Notes: a model not told the origin generated them from the sequence alone. 64,000 nt of DNA from CAVPJW01 sp963705525 (GCA_963705525.1 CAVPJW010000002.1:434001-498000), one strand, 5' to 3'; positions 17,148 to 26,173 are shown, numbered from the stretch's first letter. Translations and numbers: made by a program.

Positions 17148-17191
17148 CCTCCCGTGCGGATTCGCCGGGCACGCACAACCGAGCACCATCC

Positions 17192-17911
17192 TTGAATCGC
17201 ACGTCTGAGCCGTCGAAAGAACCGGCGCGCATTGCCGGTATGTTCGACGCGATCGCGCGTCGCTACGACATCCTCAATCGCACGCTGAGCGCCGGCTTCG
17301 ATCGAGGCTGGCGACGGGAGGCGCTCGCCTCGCTCGAGCTCACCGGGCGGGAGCGGTTGCTCGACATCTGCACCGGGACGGCAGATATCCCTGTGGCAGC
17401 TCGCACACACAGGGTCGCTTCACACGTCGTCGGCGTCGATTTCTCGGGGGAGATGTTGCGGGTGGGCCTCGCCAAGGTACGCCGGGCTGGTCTCGACTCG
17501 TCCGTTCAGCTCATCCGTGCCGACGCGACCCGGCTGCCATTGCCAGATAAGTCCTTTGACGCGGCAACCGTAGCGTTCGGCATTCGCAATGTTGAACGCC
17601 CGCGTGAGGCATGCGCTGAGATGAGCCGGGTCGTTCGCCCTGCGGGGCGTGTGGCGATTCTCGAGTTCGGGATGCCCCGGCGAGCGTGGCTGAAATCGCT
17701 CTACCGCTGGTACTTCACACAATTGCTTCCGCGAATCGGCTCTGCGGTCTCGGGCCATGCCAGCGCCTACAGCTATCTGCCCGAATCGGTGCGTGTTTTT
17801 CCCCCTCCCGAGGAGTTCTGCCGCATGCTGGCGTCGGCGGGATTCGACGATGTTGAAGCGCGTCCCCTGACGGCCGGCATTGTGTATCTCTACACGGGCC
17901 GAAAAAGGTAG
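17192..17911 (+). CDS. menG: Demethylmenaquinone methyltransferase MenG/UbiE
   Basis: Encodes 239 residues from TTG 17192, chosen because the family needs about 15 residues before MFDAIARRYDILN. An ATG at 17240 would start at that motif. SAM motif I is LLDICTGTADIP, motif II LPLPDKSFDAATVAFGIRNVE, and the C-terminal block AYSYLPESVRVFP is UbiE-specific. It catalyses the last C-methylation to menaquinone. A 44-nt gap separates it from ubiX. It closes the menaquinone block. Confidence 0.9.
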   Translation: MNRTSEPSKEPARIAGMFDAIARRYDILNRTLSAGFDRGWRREALASLELTGRERLLDICTGTADIPVAARTHRVASHVVGVDFSGEMLRVGLAKVRRAGLDSSVQLIRADATRLPLPDKSFDAATVAFGIRNVERPREACAEMSRVVRPAGRVAILEFGMPRRAWLKSLYRWYFTQLLPRIGSAVSGHASAYSYLPESVRVFPPPEEFCRMLASAGFDDVEARPLTAGIVYLYTGRKR

Positions 17912-17953
17912 TCGCAACCAAGCCCCAGGCAGCCCGAGGGCCAGACTCCCTGC

Positions 17954-17962
17954 TGCTATAAT
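17954..17962 (+). promoter_or_regulatory. Extended -10 promoter before the TonB-like gene
   Basis: TGC-TATAAT (17954-17962) is an extended -10 element; no convincing -35 is seen 17 nt upstream. The ATG at 17977 is only 14 nt downstream of the box, so the leader would be about 8 nt. Confidence 0.55.
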
Positions 17963-17976
17963 CGTCTAAATACCAG

Positions 17977-18936
17977 ATGTACTTCGATTTCGAGGACTAT
18001 CGCCCCGATATCGCGCCGATCGGCCGGGCCATCTCGATCCGCGAGGGGGTGCTTCTGTCGATCATCGTCCACCTGGTCGGCGCGCTGTTCATGCTCTTTG
18101 GGCCCTCGCTGCCGCGCAGTCGGCCGACCGAGCTTCAGCTCCGCCAGGCTGAACTCGCGCGTGAGCGCGAGAAAGAAGCGCGACGGTTCGTGTTCGTGGC
18201 GCCGCGGCAGGATGTGGAGGCCCTGCGCCCCAAGCTGCGGGCGGACGATTCCGATCGTAACCGCGTCGCCCGCGATCGGGAACGCGTTCCGGATCCCAAG
18301 AACCCGCTGCCGTTTGCGCGCGGGAATTCGGCCGAGCGGGCTGAGGCCGACGTGCAGCAACGTGTTGCCCGCGGTCCGGATCAGGCGGCCGCGCCCCCGG
18401 GCATGCGCGATGCTGGAGGGGGCGACCGTCAGACCGAGCCATCGTCATCGCTCCCCGACAGTATCGTCGGTCCCCCAGTTCAGTCATCGCCGTCGCCGGC
18501 CAGAGGCAACAACGGTTCCGTGCCGGGCGCACTGGGCGATGCGCTTCGCAACCTGCAGCGTTATGTCCAGAACGAGTCGTTCGACAATCCGCAAGGAGGA
18601 GGGAACACGATCGGGCCGTTTCAATTCGACACGAAGGGAGTCGAATTCGGTCCGTGGGTTCGGCGCTTTATTGCGCAGATCAGACGTAATTGGGACGTTC
18701 CGGAATCGACGGCATGGCTCCACGGCCATGTCGTGCTGACGTTCTTTGTGCACAAGGACGGCAGGATTACAGACCTGATGGTCGTCGCACCATGCGAGCA
18801 TCAGGGATTCAACCATGCCGCGTTCAACGCGCTCGCGGCGTCGAACCCCACGCAGCCGCTTCCGCCCGAGTACCCGGCGGACCGCGCGTTCTTCACGGTC
18901 ACCTTCTTCTATAACGAGAATCCGCCGGCGTATTGA
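17977..18936 (+). CDS. TonB/TolA-type C-terminal domain protein
   Basis: Encodes 319 residues. A short cytoplasmic start is followed by one transmembrane segment (about residues 24-43, LLSIIVHLVGALFMLFG), a charged Arg/Glu-rich stretch, a long Pro/Ser/Gly/Ala linker and a C-terminal TonB-like domain. The domain segment WDVPESTAWLHGHVVLTFFV matches the TonB fold pattern in which an IRRNW strand precedes GHVVL. Such proteins transmit proton-motive force from the inner membrane to outer-membrane receptors or help stabilise the envelope. No exbB or exbD is adjacent. It has its own promoter, so it is probably not part of the menaquinone unit. Confidence 0.8.
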   Translation: MYFDFEDYRPDIAPIGRAISIREGVLLSIIVHLVGALFMLFGPSLPRSRPTELQLRQAELAREREKEARRFVFVAPRQDVEALRPKLRADDSDRNRVARDRERVPDPKNPLPFARGNSAERAEADVQQRVARGPDQAAAPPGMRDAGGGDRQTEPSSSLPDSIVGPPVQSSPSPARGNNGSVPGALGDALRNLQRYVQNESFDNPQGGGNTIGPFQFDTKGVEFGPWVRRFIAQIRRNWDVPESTAWLHGHVVLTFFVHKDGRITDLMVVAPCEHQGFNHAAFNALAASNPTQPLPPEYPADRAFFTVTFFYNENPPAY

Positions 18937-18951
18937 CGCTCGTCCGCGCGC

Positions 18952-19077
18952 ATGGCGACACGCGCCGCGACACCGTTCCGGACGATGATGATTCACGAGC
19001 CCTCGCGATCGCAGCAGCTCGGACTCATCCTGCTTCTGGCCCTTCTGGCGTTGTTCACGATCTACAGGCTCTCGTGA
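18952..19077 (+). CDS. Small single-span membrane protein, hypothetical
   Basis: A 41-codon frame, ATG 18952 to TGA 19075-19077. A short N-terminus with MMIHEPSRSQQ precedes a continuous hydrophobic run (LGLILLLALLALFTIY) and ends RLS. ATGs at 18985 and 18988 are alternative starts, giving 30 or 29 residues. The stop overlaps the GTG start of miaA as GTGA, the coupling signature used by many gene pairs in this window. It begins 15 nt after the TonB-like gene. Without this ORF, 137 nt would be non-coding in a region where genes otherwise abut. No strong ribosome site is visible and no family is recognised. Confidence 0.55.
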   Translation: MATRAATPFRTMMIHEPSRSQQLGLILLLALLALFTIYRLS

Positions 19078-20009
19078 GCGCCCCACGACGCGTTCTCGCC
19101 ATTCTCGGCCCCACGGCGTCCGGCAAGAGCGCTCTCGCGCTCGCGCTGGCCGAGCGATTCGGAGGAGAAATTGTCAGCTGCGACTCCACGGCCGTCTATC
19201 GCGGATTCGATATCGGCACGGACAAGGTGCCGCTCGAACTGCGTCGCGGCATCCCCCATCACCTGATCGATGTCGTCGACCCCTCGGATGGATACACGGC
19301 CGTACGCTACGCGAGCGATGCGACCAGTATTATTCACGAGATCCGAAGCCGCGGTCGCCTGCCCATCGTCGTAGGAGGGTCCGGACTGTACTACCGCGCG
19401 CTCACGCGAGGCATCTTTCCGGGACCGGCGCGCGATACGCACCTCCGCGGGCGACTCGAGCGAGTGGCAGCGCGTCGAGGGACAGACGTGCTCCACAGGA
19501 TGTTGCGGCGGATCGATCCGCCGTCGGCGCGGCGGATCCAGCCCCGTGATACCAAGCGCATGATCCGCGCAATTGAAGTCCACCGGCTGACTGGCACTCC
19601 GTTGACCGAGCACTTTGCGAACACGGTATCGCCGCTCGAGGGCGATGAGACTCTCGCGATCGCGCTGCGCCTGCCGGCGGCGATGACCTCGGAGAGGGTG
19701 GCCCGGCGCGTCGATGAACAATTCGAGCGCGGGCTGCTGACCGAGGTGCGGCGTCTGCTCGATCGCGGCGTGCCCGAGGACGCGCCTCCATTCGGCGGGC
19801 TGGTGTACCGCCAGGTGCTCGAACATCTTCATGGCGTCCGCAGCGAGCTCGACACTCGTCGTCTGATCGTCCAGGAGAATCGTCGATACGCGCGTCGGCA
19901 GTTGATCTGGTTCCGCAAAGAGCCTAATCTAGTGTGGCTTGACAGCGCAGGTGAGCTCCCGGAGACCGCCGAAACGGTCTCTCGAGTGATCGCATCGCGC
20001 GCGTGGTAG
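19074..20009 (+). CDS. miaA: tRNA dimethylallyltransferase MiaA
   Basis: Encodes 311 residues from GTG 19074; the longer in-frame start at 18933 adds an unrelated leader. It has the P-loop GPTASGKSALALALA, the CDSTAVYRG-DIGTDKV block, VVGGSGLYYRAL and the tRNA-binding QENRRYARRQLIWFRK. MiaA puts an isopentenyl group on A37 of tRNAs that read UNN codons. The neighbour hfq follows, the well-known miaA-hfq pairing. Confidence 0.93.
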   Translation: MSAPRRVLAILGPTASGKSALALALAERFGGEIVSCDSTAVYRGFDIGTDKVPLELRRGIPHHLIDVVDPSDGYTAVRYASDATSIIHEIRSRGRLPIVVGGSGLYYRALTRGIFPGPARDTHLRGRLERVAARRGTDVLHRMLRRIDPPSARRIQPRDTKRMIRAIEVHRLTGTPLTEHFANTVSPLEGDETLAIALRLPAAMTSERVARRVDEQFERGLLTEVRRLLDRGVPEDAPPFGGLVYRQVLEHLHGVRSELDTRRLIVQENRRYARRQLIWFRKEPNLVWLDSAGELPETAETVSRVIASRAW

Positions 20010-20026
20010 GAGGCCGCGCCCTGTTC

Positions 20027-20281
20027 ATGGCTCCAGAGACGAAAACCGCCAGCGTCCAGCCCAACATCCAGGATGCATTTCTCAATTTCGTCCGCCGCGA
20101 GCGCCTGGCGGTCACGATCCGGATGATGGACGGTTCGGACTTCGAGGGGCGCGTCAAGAATTTCGATCGGTTTGCGGTCATCATCGAGCAGGACGGCGCC
20201 GACCATATGATCTTCAAGCATGCGATCGCGGCGATCCGCACCCCGCGACCAGCGACCAACTATTTTTCCCACCATCCCTGA
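20027..20281 (+). CDS. hfq: RNA chaperone Hfq
   Basis: Encodes 84 residues from ATG 20027. An AGGAGG at 20008-20013 lies 13 nt upstream; a GTG at 20003 sits on top of it and is less likely. The Sm1 part is NIQDAFLNFVRRERLAVTI and the Sm2 part MIFKHAIAAI, matching the YKHAI signature of Hfq with Phe for Tyr. Hfq hexamers pair small RNAs with mRNAs. The distal C-terminal tail is short. Confidence 0.93.
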   Translation: MAPETKTASVQPNIQDAFLNFVRRERLAVTIRMMDGSDFEGRVKNFDRFAVIIEQDGADHMIFKHAIAAIRTPRPATNYFSHHP

Positions 20282-20348
20282 ACACCGCGCGTCGGCCAAT
20301 CCAGGCCGGCGGCATGACAACGGCCCCGATCTCCGAGCGGCTCCAGTC

Positions 20349-21539
20349 GTGTCGAACCGATCCAACATCTTCCGACGCGCGATCGTTCTGGTGGTCGACA
20401 GCCTTGGCATCGGCGCGCTGCCGGACGCGGCGGCTTACAACGACGAGGGTAGCGATACGCTCGGCAATATCGCGCAACACGTTCGATTGCGCTTGCCCGA
20501 GCTTGCAAGACTCGGGCTTGGACGTGTCGCTCGCCTTCCCGAGCCGACAGCAGGCGTCCCGGCGGGCGCGTTCGGACGAATGAAGGAGCTCTCTCCCGGC
20601 AAGGATTCCGTCACTGGACATTGGGAGCTGATGGGCGTGGTTCTCGATCGAGCGTTTGCCGTCTATCCAAACGGGTTTCCGCAGTCGCTCATCGATCGGT
20701 TCGAGGCGAGAATCGGTCGCGCCACGCTGGGCAACACCGTGGCGTCCGGTACGCAAATCATCGATGCCCTCGGATCTCGACACCTGGACACGGGCTTCCC
20801 GATCGTCTACACGTCGGCGGACAGCGTGTTCCAAGTCGCGGCGCATGAAGAGGTGGTCCCGCTTGACGATCTATACCGCTTTTGCGAAGCTGCCTACGCG
20901 CTGGTGACGCCGCTCGGTGTTAGCCGTGTCATCGCGCGGCCATTCGTTGGCGCCCCCGGTGCATTCAGGCGGACCGTCAACCGCCGTGATTTTGCGCTGC
21001 CTCCCACGGGTGAAACGTTGCTCGATCGCCTCTCATCGGCTGGAATCACCGTTCATGCCATCGGCAAGATATGGGATCTATTTGCGGGACGAGGTATCTC
21101 TCAGGCCGTTCACACCTCGAACGATGACGAAGTCATGAATGCCGTCAGTGGAGCGCTGGGTTCGGTGTCTGACGGATTGATCTTTGCGAACCTGGTGGAC
21201 TCGGACATGCTGTACGGGCATCGGAACGACGTCGCCGGCTACGCGGCCAACCTCGAGCGATTCGATGCGCGGCTCGCCGTGCTGCTGCCTCGTCTTGGTC
21301 ACGACGATCTCCTCATCGTGACGGCCGACCACGGGAACGATCCCACAACCCCCAGCACGGATCACTCTCGCGAATACGTTCCCCTGCTCGTCAGCGGCGC
21401 TGCTGTGCGCGCCGGGGTCGATCTGGGTACGCGTGCCACGTTCGCCGATCTCGCGCAGACCCTGGCTGACATCTTCGGCGTGGGGCAACTCCGCCACGGA
21501 ACGAGCTTTCTCCGCGACCTCAGCGGGATGTCTTCATGA
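20349..21539 (+). CDS. deoB: Phosphopentomutase
   Basis: Encodes 396 residues from GTG 20349, which places the metal-binding start VLVVDSLGIGALPDA near the N-terminus. Other alkaline-phosphatase-superfamily signatures are DTLGNIAQ, GKDSVTGHWELMG, ANLVDSDMLYGHRND and VTADHGNDPTTPSTDHSRE. It converts ribose-1-P or deoxyribose-1-P to the 5-phosphate in nucleoside salvage. It is 16 nt upstream of dgt, another deoxynucleotide-metabolism gene. Confidence 0.93.
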   Translation: MSNRSNIFRRAIVLVVDSLGIGALPDAAAYNDEGSDTLGNIAQHVRLRLPELARLGLGRVARLPEPTAGVPAGAFGRMKELSPGKDSVTGHWELMGVVLDRAFAVYPNGFPQSLIDRFEARIGRATLGNTVASGTQIIDALGSRHLDTGFPIVYTSADSVFQVAAHEEVVPLDDLYRFCEAAYALVTPLGVSRVIARPFVGAPGAFRRTVNRRDFALPPTGETLLDRLSSAGITVHAIGKIWDLFAGRGISQAVHTSNDDEVMNAVSGALGSVSDGLIFANLVDSDMLYGHRNDVAGYAANLERFDARLAVLLPRLGHDDLLIVTADHGNDPTTPSTDHSREYVPLLVSGAAVRAGVDLGTRATFADLAQTLADIFGVGQLRHGTSFLRDLSGMSS

Positions 21540-21555
21540 ACGAACAGTATCGGTG

Positions 21556-22599
21556 ATGACGATTCGGGAACAGCTCGAGGCGCGCGAGGTCGAGTTTCTC
21601 GCCGCGCAGGCGGCGAAGAGCGCAGCCTCGCGGGGGCGTCTCCGCCCGGAGGCCGAGGATGACGTCCGGCCCGCATTCCAGCGCGACCGCGACCGCATCG
21701 TCCACTGCAAGGCCTTCAGGCGGCTGAAACACAAGACGCAGGTGTTCTTCGCACCTGCCGGCGATCACTATCGGACACGACTGACCCACACGCTCGAAGT
21801 GTCCCAAATCGCGCGGACGATTGCCAAGGTGCTTCGCCTCCACGAGGAACTGACCGAAGCGATCGCACTCGGACACGACCTGGGTCACACGCCGTTCGGG
21901 CACGCCGGCGAGCGGGTCTTGAACGATTTGTCGCCCGGATTCAACCACTACGAGCAGAGCCTGAGAATCGTCGATCGCCTCGAGAACGGCGGTCAAGGCC
22001 TGAACCTCACGTGGGAAGTCCGCGATGGCATCGCCAGACATTCGAAGGGAAGGTCCGGGGCGCCGGTCGGCGGAAGCCCCGAGCATCGCGCCAGCACCCT
22101 CGAAGGACAGATTGCCCGCGTGGCCGACCTGATCGCCTACGTGAACCATGACATCGATGATGCCGTGCGAGCCGGGATACTGCGGCCGGATGCGCTTCCA
22201 GCGGGTCCCGTCAGTCTGCTGGGCTCGACGTCTTCAGAACGAATCGGACGCATGGTCCGGGATGTCGTCTACGCGACGCTCGCGGGAGAGCTGACGGAAA
22301 TCCGCATGGGCGACGCCGTCCTCGAGGCCACGCTGAGCCTGCGGGCCTTCCTGTTCGATGCCGTATACGAAAACGAAGTATCCACCTCCGAGTTCAAGAA
22401 GGCGGCTGGCATTCTGGGTGGCCTCTGGGCCAAGGTTCGCGAGCCGCCCCACGAGTTCCTGGACCCGCACACCGTGAAGACCGAAGGAGTCGATCAAGCG
22501 GCGCGCGACTTTATTGCCGGGATGACGGATCGTTTTGCGGTGCGGCTGTTCGAATCCATGTACATTCCCAAGCCCTGGACCGACGGGGAGTGGCCGTAG
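21556..22599 (+). CDS. dgt: Deoxyguanosinetriphosphate triphosphohydrolase-like (HD domain)
   Basis: Encodes 347 residues from ATG 21556 (a GTG immediately before is possible). HD-domain metal ligands are visible as RTRLTHTLEVSQIAR, ALGHDLGHTPFGHAGE and the later VADLIAYVNHDIDDA. The opening FRRLKHKTQVF is typical of short dNTPase-family proteins. It hydrolyses dNTPs to nucleosides and triphosphate; the exact base preference cannot be told. Confidence 0.88.
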   Translation: MTIREQLEAREVEFLAAQAAKSAASRGRLRPEAEDDVRPAFQRDRDRIVHCKAFRRLKHKTQVFFAPAGDHYRTRLTHTLEVSQIARTIAKVLRLHEELTEAIALGHDLGHTPFGHAGERVLNDLSPGFNHYEQSLRIVDRLENGGQGLNLTWEVRDGIARHSKGRSGAPVGGSPEHRASTLEGQIARVADLIAYVNHDIDDAVRAGILRPDALPAGPVSLLGSTSSERIGRMVRDVVYATLAGELTEIRMGDAVLEATLSLRAFLFDAVYENEVSTSEFKKAAGILGGLWAKVREPPHEFLDPHTVKTEGVDQAARDFIAGMTDRFAVRLFESMYIPKPWTDGEWP

Positions 22600-22604
22600 G
22601 TGCA

Positions 22605-22613
22605 TGGTATAAT
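22605..22613 (+). promoter_or_regulatory. Extended -10 promoter of the yceD-rpmF-fab block
   Basis: TGG-TATAAT (22605-22613) is an extended -10 with a perfect hexamer and no clear -35. Transcription would start near 22620, about 36 nt before the yceD ATG. It likely drives yceD, rpmF, plsX and the fab genes. Confidence 0.6.
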
Positions 22614-22655
22614 CGCCGGTCCGGCTCATCGACCGGGCGAAGACAGTAGAGCGCC

Positions 22656-23178
22656 ATGTTCCTGAACGTCGGTCAAATGCGCGGCACGCGCGATCGCATC
22701 GATCGCACGATGCAGCCGTCCGACTTTGCCGTCGAAGACGGTGTTTATCGTGTGATCGAGCCCGTGCACGTGGGGTTCGATATCTTCAAGGACGATGCAC
22801 GCTTCCGGCTGGTCGGTGACGTCAGGACCACGCTCGAGTTGCCGTGCAGCCGCTGCCTCGAGGCGTATCCGCTGCCTGTGAACGCGAGCTTCGAGCTGCG
22901 GTATGTGCCGGATGTCCAGAACGTGGGTGAAGACGAACGCGAGATCGAGGAAGACGATCTGAGCACAGCGTACTATCAGAACGACGTCATCGACCTCGGC
23001 CACCTGCTCCGGGAGCAGTTCTATCTGGCGCTGCCCATGAAACCGCTCTGTTCGAGCGCGTGCCGAGGTCTCTGCCCGCAGTGCGGGACGAATCTCAACC
23101 GAGACACGTGCTCGTGTTCGATCGATCAGGTAGGATCCGCGCCTGGCGGCGCTCAAGGCTCTCTTGAAGAAGGACTAG
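22656..23178 (+). CDS. yceD: YceD/DUF177 family protein with an apparent frameshift
   Basis: Starts MFLNVGQMRG and carries the DUF177 features: a first zinc pair CSRCLEAYPLPV, the acidic DLSTAYYQNDVIDL-LREQ block and a second pair CRGLCPQCGTNL with CSC. In the starting frame it then runs on past rpmF to 23444 in meaningless sequence. The expected family ending, DPRLAALKALLKKD then TAG at 23176-23178, is present in the +1 frame and stops 3 nt before the rpmF ATG. A single extra G near 23133-23134 (GTAGGATCC) explains both. YceD is linked to rRNA/ribosome assembly and nearly always precedes rpmF. Sequencing error, mutation and programmed frameshift are all possible. Confidence 0.8.
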
Positions 23179-23181
23179 ACG

Positions 23182-23364
23182 ATGCCCAATCCAAAGCGAC
23201 GACACTCGAAATCACGGACAGCCAAGCGGCGAACTCACGACGCCATGAACCCGGTGCCGGTGGGCGAGTGCCCGCACTGTCACGAGCCGAAGCCGCCGCA
23301 CCAGGTCTGCAAGCACTGCGGGTATTACAAGGGACGCCAGGTGCGGGAGGTCGAGGAGGCCTGA
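23182..23364 (+). CDS. rpmF: 50S ribosomal protein L32
   Basis: Encodes 60 residues. It begins MPNPKRRHSKSRTAKRRTHD and carries two zinc-type Cys pairs (CPHCHEPK and CKHCGYYKG), the four-Cys form of L32. The yceD-rpmF-plsX order is standard in many bacteria. Confidence 0.96.
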   Translation: MPNPKRRHSKSRTAKRRTHDAMNPVPVGECPHCHEPKPPHQVCKHCGYYKGRQVREVEEA

Positions 23365-23440
23365 CACCTCGCTCTGGAGTCGACTGCGCTGACGAACCGC
23401 GTCCATCCACACCGTCGTTTCCGCCCCTGATCCGGCGTTC

Positions 23441-24451
23441 ATGAAGACTCGCATTGCCATCGACGCGATGGGCGGCGATCACGCCCCGGGCACGATCATT
23501 GATGGCGCGCTGGCGGCGGCCCGTCATCTGGACCTCGGGCTCGTGCTCGTGGGTCCGGAGGCGCGGCTGCGGGCGGAACTGGCCCGGCACGACGTGGTCG
23601 GTCTGGAGGTGGACCTCGTCGATGCGCCCGACGCCATCGGGATGGAAGAATCGCCGATTTCCGCGCTGCGGCGGAAGCCGCGGGCGTCTATCCGAGTCGC
23701 CGCCGACGTGGTGGCGAACGGAGAGGCCGCCGCGTTGTTCAGTGCCGGCCACACCGGTGCCACAGTCATGGCCGCGCATGGGGCCTTTGGCTTGCTCCCC
23801 GGCGTCGACCGGCCCGCGCTGGTCGCCACGATACCAACCCGCCTCAGGCCGGCCGCGTTGCTCGATGTAGGTGCGAACGTGGAATGTCGGCCGCAGCACC
23901 TGCTGCAGTTCGCGGTCATGGGTCGGGTGTTTGCGCGCGTGGCTCTCGGCATTGAAGCTCCACGCGTGGGACTGCTGTCGATCGGCGAGGAAGAAACGAA
24001 GGGTACGGATCTCGTCCGCGAGACGCATCGCTTGCTGAAGGCGGCCGGCGTGAACTTCATCGGGAATGTCGAGGCACGGAATGTCTACAGTGGGCAGGCG
24101 GATGTGATCGTGTGCGACGGATTCACGGGCAACGTCGCCCTGAAAGTCAGCGAGGGGCTCGTGGAGACGGTGGAATCGCTCCTGGGCGACGAGCTCTCGA
24201 GCACCTTCGGCGGGCGAGTGGGACACCTGCTCTCGAGGCGCGCGTTCAGACGATTCCGACGCCGGCTCGACTACTCGGAATATGGTGGCGCGCCGCTGCT
24301 CGGCGTCGCGGGCCTGACGGTGATCGGTCATGGCCGTTCGTCGGCGAAGGCCGTGCGCAATGCCGTCGCCATGGCGAGTCGATTTGCCGCGCAGTCGTTC
24401 CTCCAGCGGGTCGAGCAGGACATCGCCGCTCAGGCAGTGCCACACCGGTGA
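23441..24451 (+). CDS. plsX: Phosphate acyltransferase PlsX
   Basis: Encodes 336 residues. It has the signature MGGDHAPGTIIDGAL, then HTGATVMAAHGAFGLLPGVDRPAL and CDGFTGNVALKVSEGLVE. PlsX makes acyl-phosphate from acyl-ACP for PlsY in phospholipid synthesis. Its stop overlaps the fabD start (GTGA). The usual fabH between plsX and fabD is missing. Confidence 0.95.
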   Translation: MKTRIAIDAMGGDHAPGTIIDGALAAARHLDLGLVLVGPEARLRAELARHDVVGLEVDLVDAPDAIGMEESPISALRRKPRASIRVAADVVANGEAAALFSAGHTGATVMAAHGAFGLLPGVDRPALVATIPTRLRPAALLDVGANVECRPQHLLQFAVMGRVFARVALGIEAPRVGLLSIGEEETKGTDLVRETHRLLKAAGVNFIGNVEARNVYSGQADVIVCDGFTGNVALKVSEGLVETVESLLGDELSSTFGGRVGHLLSRRAFRRFRRRLDYSEYGGAPLLGVAGLTVIGHGRSSAKAVRNAVAMASRFAAQSFLQRVEQDIAAQAVPHR

Positions 24452-25398
24452 TCGCCTTCGTGTTTCCAGGCCAGGGATCGCAGTTCGTCGGCATGGGCCG
24501 CGCGCTGGCCGATCAATTCCCCATCTGCCGGGAGACCTTCGACGAGGCGGACGCCGCGCTTGGCCACTCGATCAGTCGTCTGTGCTTCGAGGGGCCCGAG
24601 GATCAGCTGGCGCTGACCAGCAACACGCAGCCAGCCATTCTCACCGTGAGCGTAGCGACGTACAGGCTGCTGGCGTCCATGGGGCTTGACGCCGCGTTCA
24701 TGGCCGGCCACTCACTCGGTGAGTACTCGGCGCACGTCGCCGCCGGCACGTTCTCGTTTGCCGATGCTGTGCGGATCGTGGGGCGGCGAGGCCAGTTCAT
24801 GCAGGAGGCCGTGCCCGTGGGAACCGGCGCGATGGCCGCCATTCTCGGGCTCGATGCGCATGACGTCAGCCGTGCGTGCGACGAAGCCAGACAGGATCAG
24901 GTCGTCGCACCGGCCAATCTCAACGCGCCCGGTCAGGTCGTGATCGCCGGGACCAAGGACGCTGTTGCACGTGCCGGTGAACGGGCGCGCGCGCTCGGGG
25001 CGCGCCGCGTCGTGCGGCTGGCTGTCAGCGCACCGTTCCACTGTTCGCTCATGGTGCCCGCTGAACAGAGGCTCGCGCCCGAGCTGAGAGCGCTCATCAC
25101 CCACGATCCGCGCGTGCCGGTAGTGGCGAACGTCGATGCCGAGCCAAAGCGCAGCGCCGCCGCGGCCATCGACGCGTTGATCCGCCAGGTGTCGGCTCCC
25201 GTGCGGTGGGAAGACGTCGTTCGGCGCCTTGCGTCCGAGGGCGTCCGCGCGTATGTTGAAGTGGGCCCGGGGAGTGTGCTGGCGGGTCTGGTTCGCAAGA
25301 TTGAACGGGGAGCGAAGATCATCGGCGTCCAGGATCCCAAGGATCTCGACGCCGCCCGCGATCTCATGAGCGCTCCTGCGGAAGAGGGCCGACGGTGA
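24448..25398 (+). CDS. fabD: Malonyl-CoA:ACP transacylase FabD
   Basis: Encodes 316 residues from GTG 24448; the open frame extends upstream into plsX but the family start is IAFVFPGQGSQFVGMG. The nucleophile elbow GHSLGEYSA holds the active Ser, APFHCSLM the catalytic His, and VEVGPGSVL is typical. It loads malonate on ACP. GTGA overlaps exist at both ends, with plsX and fabG. Confidence 0.95.
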   Translation: MIAFVFPGQGSQFVGMGRALADQFPICRETFDEADAALGHSISRLCFEGPEDQLALTSNTQPAILTVSVATYRLLASMGLDAAFMAGHSLGEYSAHVAAGTFSFADAVRIVGRRGQFMQEAVPVGTGAMAAILGLDAHDVSRACDEARQDQVVAPANLNAPGQVVIAGTKDAVARAGERARALGARRVVRLAVSAPFHCSLMVPAEQRLAPELRALITHDPRVPVVANVDAEPKRSAAAAIDALIRQVSAPVRWEDVVRRLASEGVRAYVEVGPGSVLAGLVRKIERGAKIIGVQDPKDLDAARDLMSAPAEEGRR

Positions 25399-26135
25399 TC
25401 GATCTGTCGAACCGCGTCGCACTTGTCACCGGGGCCTCGCGCGGAATCGGCCGGAGCGTGGCGGTGCAGCTTGCCGACCGCGGCGCGACCGTCGTCGCCG
25501 CGGCGCGTGGCGATCACGCGCTCGACACGGTCGCCGACATCCTGTCGCGAGGAGGCAAGGCCGAGGCTGCGAGCATCGACGTGACCGACCGGGCCAATGT
25601 GGAGCAGGTCATGTCCGGCGTCCTCGAGCGTCTCGGTCGCCTGGACATTCTCGTCAACAACGCCGGCATCGCCCGCGATCAGCTGCTGCTCAGGATGAAG
25701 CCGGACGACTGGGAGGCCGTGCTCGCGACGAATCTGACGGCGGCCTTCACCTGTTCCCAGGTGGCGCTGCGCCCGATGATCAGGCAGCGGAGCGGACGGA
25801 TTATCAGCATCAGTTCGGTCGTCGGACAGATGGGCAACGCCGGGCAGGCGAACTACGCGGCGTCGAAGGCCGGGTTGATTGGCTTTGCGAAGGCGCTTGC
25901 TCGTGAGGTAGCCTCCCGGCACATCACGGTCAACGTGGTGGCGCCTGGCTTCATCGAGACCGACATGACGCGCGCCCTGCCCGAGGCTGCGCGGACGAAG
26001 CTGGCCGAGGACATTCCCCTCGGTCGTCTCGGGACGCCCGCGGATGTGGCCGGCGCCGTCTGCTTTCTCGCCTCGGACGAGGCGTCGTATATTACGGGCC
26101 AGGTTCTGGGGGTTAATGGCGGGATGTACATGTAG
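25395..26135 (+). CDS. fabG: 3-oxoacyl-ACP reductase FabG
   Basis: Encodes 246 residues from GTG 25395. It has the SDR cofactor motif TGASRGIGRSVA, NNAGIARD, the catalytic tetrad segments IISISSVVGQMGNAGQANYAASK, and the C-terminal SYITGQVLGVNGGMYM. It carries out NADPH reduction of 3-oxoacyl-ACP. It is followed after 38 nt by acpP. Confidence 0.95.
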   Translation: MIDLSNRVALVTGASRGIGRSVAVQLADRGATVVAAARGDHALDTVADILSRGGKAEAASIDVTDRANVEQVMSGVLERLGRLDILVNNAGIARDQLLLRMKPDDWEAVLATNLTAAFTCSQVALRPMIRQRSGRIISISSVVGQMGNAGQANYAASKAGLIGFAKALAREVASRHITVNVVAPGFIETDMTRALPEAARTKLAEDIPLGRLGTPADVAGAVCFLASDEASYITGQVLGVNGGMYM

Positions 26136-26173
26136 GTGGCACTCTTCGCGTGAGTTTGCTTCAGGAGGACTGA

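Noticed and set aside
23179..23444. Extension of yceD to 23444
   Set aside because: It overlaps rpmF in another frame and is low-quality sequence; the +1 frame ending at 23178 fits the family.
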